Shown here: in pieces, positions 61,707 through 64,000 of the stretch
How positions within the stretch are numbered: the stretch's first letter is position 1
Layout of the letters: each line of letters begins with the position of its first letter
NCBI RefSeq assembly: GCF_022024275.1
Contig: NZ_CP091804.1
Coordinates: forward strand, 3,428,501 to 3,492,500
From: Sphingopyxis sp. BSN-002
Lineage (GTDB): Bacteria; Pseudomonadota; Alphaproteobacteria; Sphingomonadales; Sphingomonadaceae
Direction of reading: 5' to 3'
Length of the DNA stretch: 64,000 nucleotides
Program-made: the position numbers and the translations under genes
The notes under the pieces: generated by a model
What the model was told of the DNA's origin: nothing
Seen by the model: only the letters and a program-made list of their open reading frames with translations
The model's database searches: none

Positions 61707-63073
61707 CAGTGCACGGTCGCGGCAGCGCTCGCCTGACGTACCGGTGCACGTCCGGCGGCGACAGCGAAGATGCAGAGCGCGACATAGCAGGCGGCAGGCA
61801 GGATCAGCGCCGCGCCATAGCCAACGGCATCCGACAGCTGGCCGGTAAGATAAGGGATCGCCGCCCCACCCACGATTGCGGTGCAAAGCAGTCCCGATAC
61901 AGCTTCCGCGCGGGCGGTGGAGCGTTCGAGGGTGAGCGAGAAGATGACCGGGAACATGATGGAGTTGAAAAGGCCTATCGACAGCGCGACGAAGCCGCCG
62001 CTTACCCCGCCGACGAAGACGACATAAAGACAGAGCAATGCAGCCGCAGCGGTGAAAGCGGTGAGCAGCTTCGCCGCGGGCATGCGGGCGAGCAATACCG
62101 AACCGATCGCCCGTCCGACCATCGCGCCGCCCCAATAGAAGGCCACGGCCTTGGTCGCTTCCTGCAACGAGACGCCGGAAACACCGTCGCTGCCCATGAA
62201 CCAGCCGAGCAGGGGGACGCCGAACGCCGCGTCGGACTGCCCCCAGACGCTGTCGCCGTTCAGGAGGAATGCCATATGGGTGCCGATTGCGACCTCGGCC
62301 CCGACGTAAAGAAAGATCGCAAGGCCGCCCAGCATGGCCCAGCGCGAGGCGAAGGCTTCGCGGATCAGCTCGCCCATGCCGGCGCGCGTGCCGAGGGGAG
62401 CGGGCGGGACGGCTTCATTGACGATCCGGCGGCTGACCCAGAAAAAGATGACCAGCGCGGCGATCAGGCCGCAAATCCAGAAATAGGCGGCGTCGATCCC
62501 GGCGAGGGCCTGCGCGCGCACCGCGTCGGTGACGACCGTACCTTCCTTCACCTCGACGCCCTGCAGGAACAGGTGCGCGCCGATCAGCGGGCCGAGGAAG
62601 GTGCCGAAGCTGTTGAAGGTCTGGCTGAAGGTCAGGCGGAAATGGCTGCGTTTCGGGTCGCCGAGTGCGGCGGCGAGCGGGTTCGCCGCGACCTGCAGGA
62701 TCGTGATCCCGCTCGCGAGGACGAACAGCCCGGCGAGCACCAGCGGATAGACCGCGAGGTTCGCCGCGGCGAGCATGACGAGGCAGCCTGCGACCATCGT
62801 CGACAGCGCGGTCAGGATCGACGGCACCGAATGGAAACGCGCGATCAGCGCTGCGGCGGGGAAGGACATCAGGCCATAGGCGATGAAGAAGGCCGACGCC
62901 GACAATTGCGCCTCGGCATCGCTCAGCGTGAAGATGCCCTTCACGGCGGCAACGAGCGGGTCGATCAGCGAGGTGATGAAGCCCCAGGCGAAAAAGAGCA
63001 CCGTAACCGCGGCAAAAGCCGCCATTGCGGTCGACTTCGTGCCGGCGCCCGGCGTCTGGCTGGGTGCGTCCAT
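61706..63073 (-). CDS. MFS sugar symporter, FucP/GluP-type
   Basis: A 455-residue twelve-helix transporter. FFAWGFITSLIDPLVAAVKG and ITILQVAANPLAAALGDPK are the FucP/GluP (glucose/galactose:H+ symporter family) motifs; SHFRLTFSQTFNSFGTFLGP and the conserved late FPVIFSLTLERS are also present. It imports a hexose or small saccharide with protons. It is the first gene of the long minus-strand operon and lies behind a LacI-type site at 63138-63151. Confidence 0.92.
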   Translation of the reverse strand: MDAPSQTPGAGTKSTAMAAFAAVTVLFFAWGFITSLIDPLVAAVKGIFTLSDAEAQLSASAFFIAYGLMSFPAAALIARFHSVPSILTALSTMVAGCLVMLAAANLAVYPLVLAGLFVLASGITILQVAANPLAAALGDPKRSHFRLTFSQTFNSFGTFLGPLIGAHLFLQGVEVKEGTVVTDAVRAQALAGIDAAYFWICGLIAALVIFFWVSRRIVNEAVPPAPLGTRAGMGELIREAFASRWAMLGGLAIFLYVGAEVAIGTHMAFLLNGDSVWGQSDAAFGVPLLGWFMGSDGVSGVSLQEATKAVAFYWGGAMVGRAIGSVLLARMPAAKLLTAFTAAAALLCLYVVFVGGVSGGFVALSIGLFNSIMFPVIFSLTLERSTARAEAVSGLLCTAIVGGAAIPYLTGQLSDAVGYGAALILPAACYVALCIFAVAAGRAPVRQASAAATVH

Positions 63074-63137
63074 CCTGAATTTTCCTCTTCCGGAAGATTG
63101 TCGTTATGGGGAGGGTCTAGTGCGGCGCCCGGATCAA

Positions 63138-63151
63138 TGCAACCGGTTACA
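63138..63151 (-). promoter_or_regulatory. LacI-family operator, site C, with overlapping promoter
   Basis: TGCAACCGGTTACA, core identical to site B in AACCGGTTAC. Wider arms GGATCA (63131-63136) and TGATCC (63152-63157) extend the symmetry. On the minus strand TTGCAT at 63143-63138, 17 bases and TAGACC form a candidate promoter whose -35 overlaps the site, so repressor binding would block the MFS-GH97-ATPase transcript. Confidence 0.78.
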
Positions 63152-63252
63152 TGATCCTTGCCCGCCACTGCCCGGGGTGCCGGTTTTCCTTTCGCACCAA
63201 GCTGTGGCGAGGAGCGTGCGACGCGGGGCCCGGGATGCCCATGCCGACGCCC

Positions 63253-64000
63253 CTAGAGGAGGAATTCGCCGGCCAGCGTCGTGACGCAGCGGCCGGTCAG
63301 TTCGACGTGCTCGCCGGTCAGCCGGCAGCCGACATAGCCCCCCCGCGCGCTCGCCTGATAGGCGGCGAAATGATCGCGGCCCAGGCGCGTGGTCCAATAG
63401 GGTGCCAGGACGGCGTGCGCCGACCCGGTCACCGGGTCCTCGTCGATCCCGCCTCCCGGCACGAAAACGCGGCTTACGACATCGGCGCCCGACGGATCGC
63501 CGGCGCCCGGCGCAGTCGCGATGAACATCCGGTCTCCGCCCTTTTTGAGGGCGGCGAAATCGGGCGTCAGTGCGCGCACCTCTTCGGCGCCATGATAGGC
63601 GAGGATCGCATAGCCGCCGTCATGCCACAGCGTCTCGACGACCTCGCCGCCGACGGCCTTCACGGCCTCCGGCATCGGTTTCGCTTCGGCGCGGTAGGCG
63701 GGGAGCTGGACGTGATATTCATTATCCTCGTCGCCCCGCGTCACCTGCAGTATGCCTGCCCTGCGCGTCCTGAACCGCATCTCGTTTCGCCATTGGGCCG
63801 CAGAGAGCAGAACATGCCCGCTCGCCAGCGTGGCGTGGCCGCACAGCGCGACTTCGACCGTGGGCGTGAACCAGCGCAGCTCATAATCGGCCTCGCCGCT
63901 CTCGTCGGCGACGAGGAAGGCGGTTTCGGAGAGATTATTCTCCGCCGCGATCGCCTGCAGCATCGCGTCGCTCATCCATTCCTCGAGCGGCATGACCGCG
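63253..64000 (-). CDS. PhzF-family isomerase, 5' end outside the window
   Basis: At least 249 codons; the reading frame stays open to the right edge (bases after 63993 read AV before MPLEEWMSDAML), so the true start is outside. MPLEEWMSDAMLQAIAAENNLSETAFLV is the PhzF opening around the catalytic Glu (short core NNLSETAFLV), FTPTVEVALCGHATLASG is the second block, and GGGIDEDPVTGSAHAVLAPYW the C-terminal signature with the DxVTGSA motif. PhzF proteins isomerise trans-2,3-dihydro-3-hydroxyanthranilate or similar compounds; most outside phenazine clusters have unknown substrates. Nothing nearby suggests phenazine. Confidence 0.9.
   Translation of the reverse strand, partial: AVMPLEEWMSDAMLQAIAAENNLSETAFLVADESGEADYELRWFTPTVEVALCGHATLASGHVLLSAAQWRNEMRFRTRRAGILQVTRGDEDNEYHVQLPAYRAEAKPMPEAVKAVGGEVVETLWHDGGYAILAYHGAEEVRALTPDFAALKKGGDRMFIATAPGAGDPSGADVVSRVFVPGGGIDEDPVTGSAHAVLAPYWTTRLGRDHFAAYQASARGGYVGCRLTGEHVELTGRCVTTLAGEFLL

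Noticed and set aside
61707..62135. In-frame upstream extension of the GH97 gene
   Set aside because: It overlaps the well-supported MFS gene; the ATG at 61706 joined to the MFS stop gives a proper N-terminus.
63253..64000. Phenazine biosynthesis cluster
   Set aside because: Only one PhzF-family gene is seen and no other phz gene; PhzF homologues are widespread outside such clusters.

Overview
The window reads as a chromosomal piece of a high-GC alphaproteobacterium, most likely a sphingomonad (Sphingopyxis/Sphingomonas-like). The grounds are a class I lysyl-tRNA synthetase, an aa3 oxidase cluster in alphaproteobacterial order (ctaC-ctaD-ctaB-small CoxF-like-ctaG-ctaE-DUF983-SURF1-thrC), several TonB-dependent receptors, and short palindrome-like repeats of a kind I associate with sphingomonads. 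The genus is inference. No rRNA, tRNA, CRISPR, phage or IS element was found, and no stretch over 300 bases lacks a gene.

Layout. 1-6.5 kb: the start of a SixA-like phosphatase, a DinG/XPD-type helicase, a small GIY-YIG gene bracketed by inverted repeats, PilZ, LuxR-type and DUF4199 proteins, and class I LysRS. 6.5-10 kb: a DUF3291 gene overlapping a one-domain asparaginase-like gene, then a bufferin-type RiPP locus with two Cys-rich exported precursors, a DUF692/MNIO maturase (BufB) and its DUF2063 partner (BufC). 10-18 kb: fatty acid desaturase, a GGDEF-EAL-PilZ c-di-GMP protein, exported amidohydrolase, an RcnB-like protein with six calcium-loop-like repeats, an orphan 2Fe-2S subunit, a class II aldolase and rpsU. 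18-23 kb: FKBP isomerase and a tightly overlapping minus-strand operon pyrE-pdxJ-small membrane protein-acpS-lepB-AI-2E family protein. 23-32 kb: the aa3 cytochrome oxidase operon running into thrC and an RlmI-like methyltransferase. A GGDEF protein follows on the other strand.

33-44 kb is an accessory catabolic cluster: a minus-strand operon (flavin oxidoreductase, carotenoid/stilbene cleavage oxygenase, acyl-CoA ligase, two thiolases) divergent from a TonB receptor, a tandem-domain HxlR regulator and an MFS exporter. It looks like uptake, oxidative cleavage, CoA activation and thiolysis of an apocarotenoid- or phenylpropanoid-like compound; the substrate is unknown.

44-63 kb is a glucan/glucoside utilisation locus. 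A LacI repressor, an ABC importer, a FucP/GluP-type MFS symporter, GH97, GH1 and GH3 glycosidases, an exported esterase and an EEP-family protein sit with a very large TonB receptor and a lipoprotein of the GH144/glycoamylase family. Three near-identical palindromes centred on AACCGGTT lie before the GH3/TonB pair, lacI and the MFS gene, so the locus is probably one LacI regulon. A PhzF-family gene runs off the right edge.
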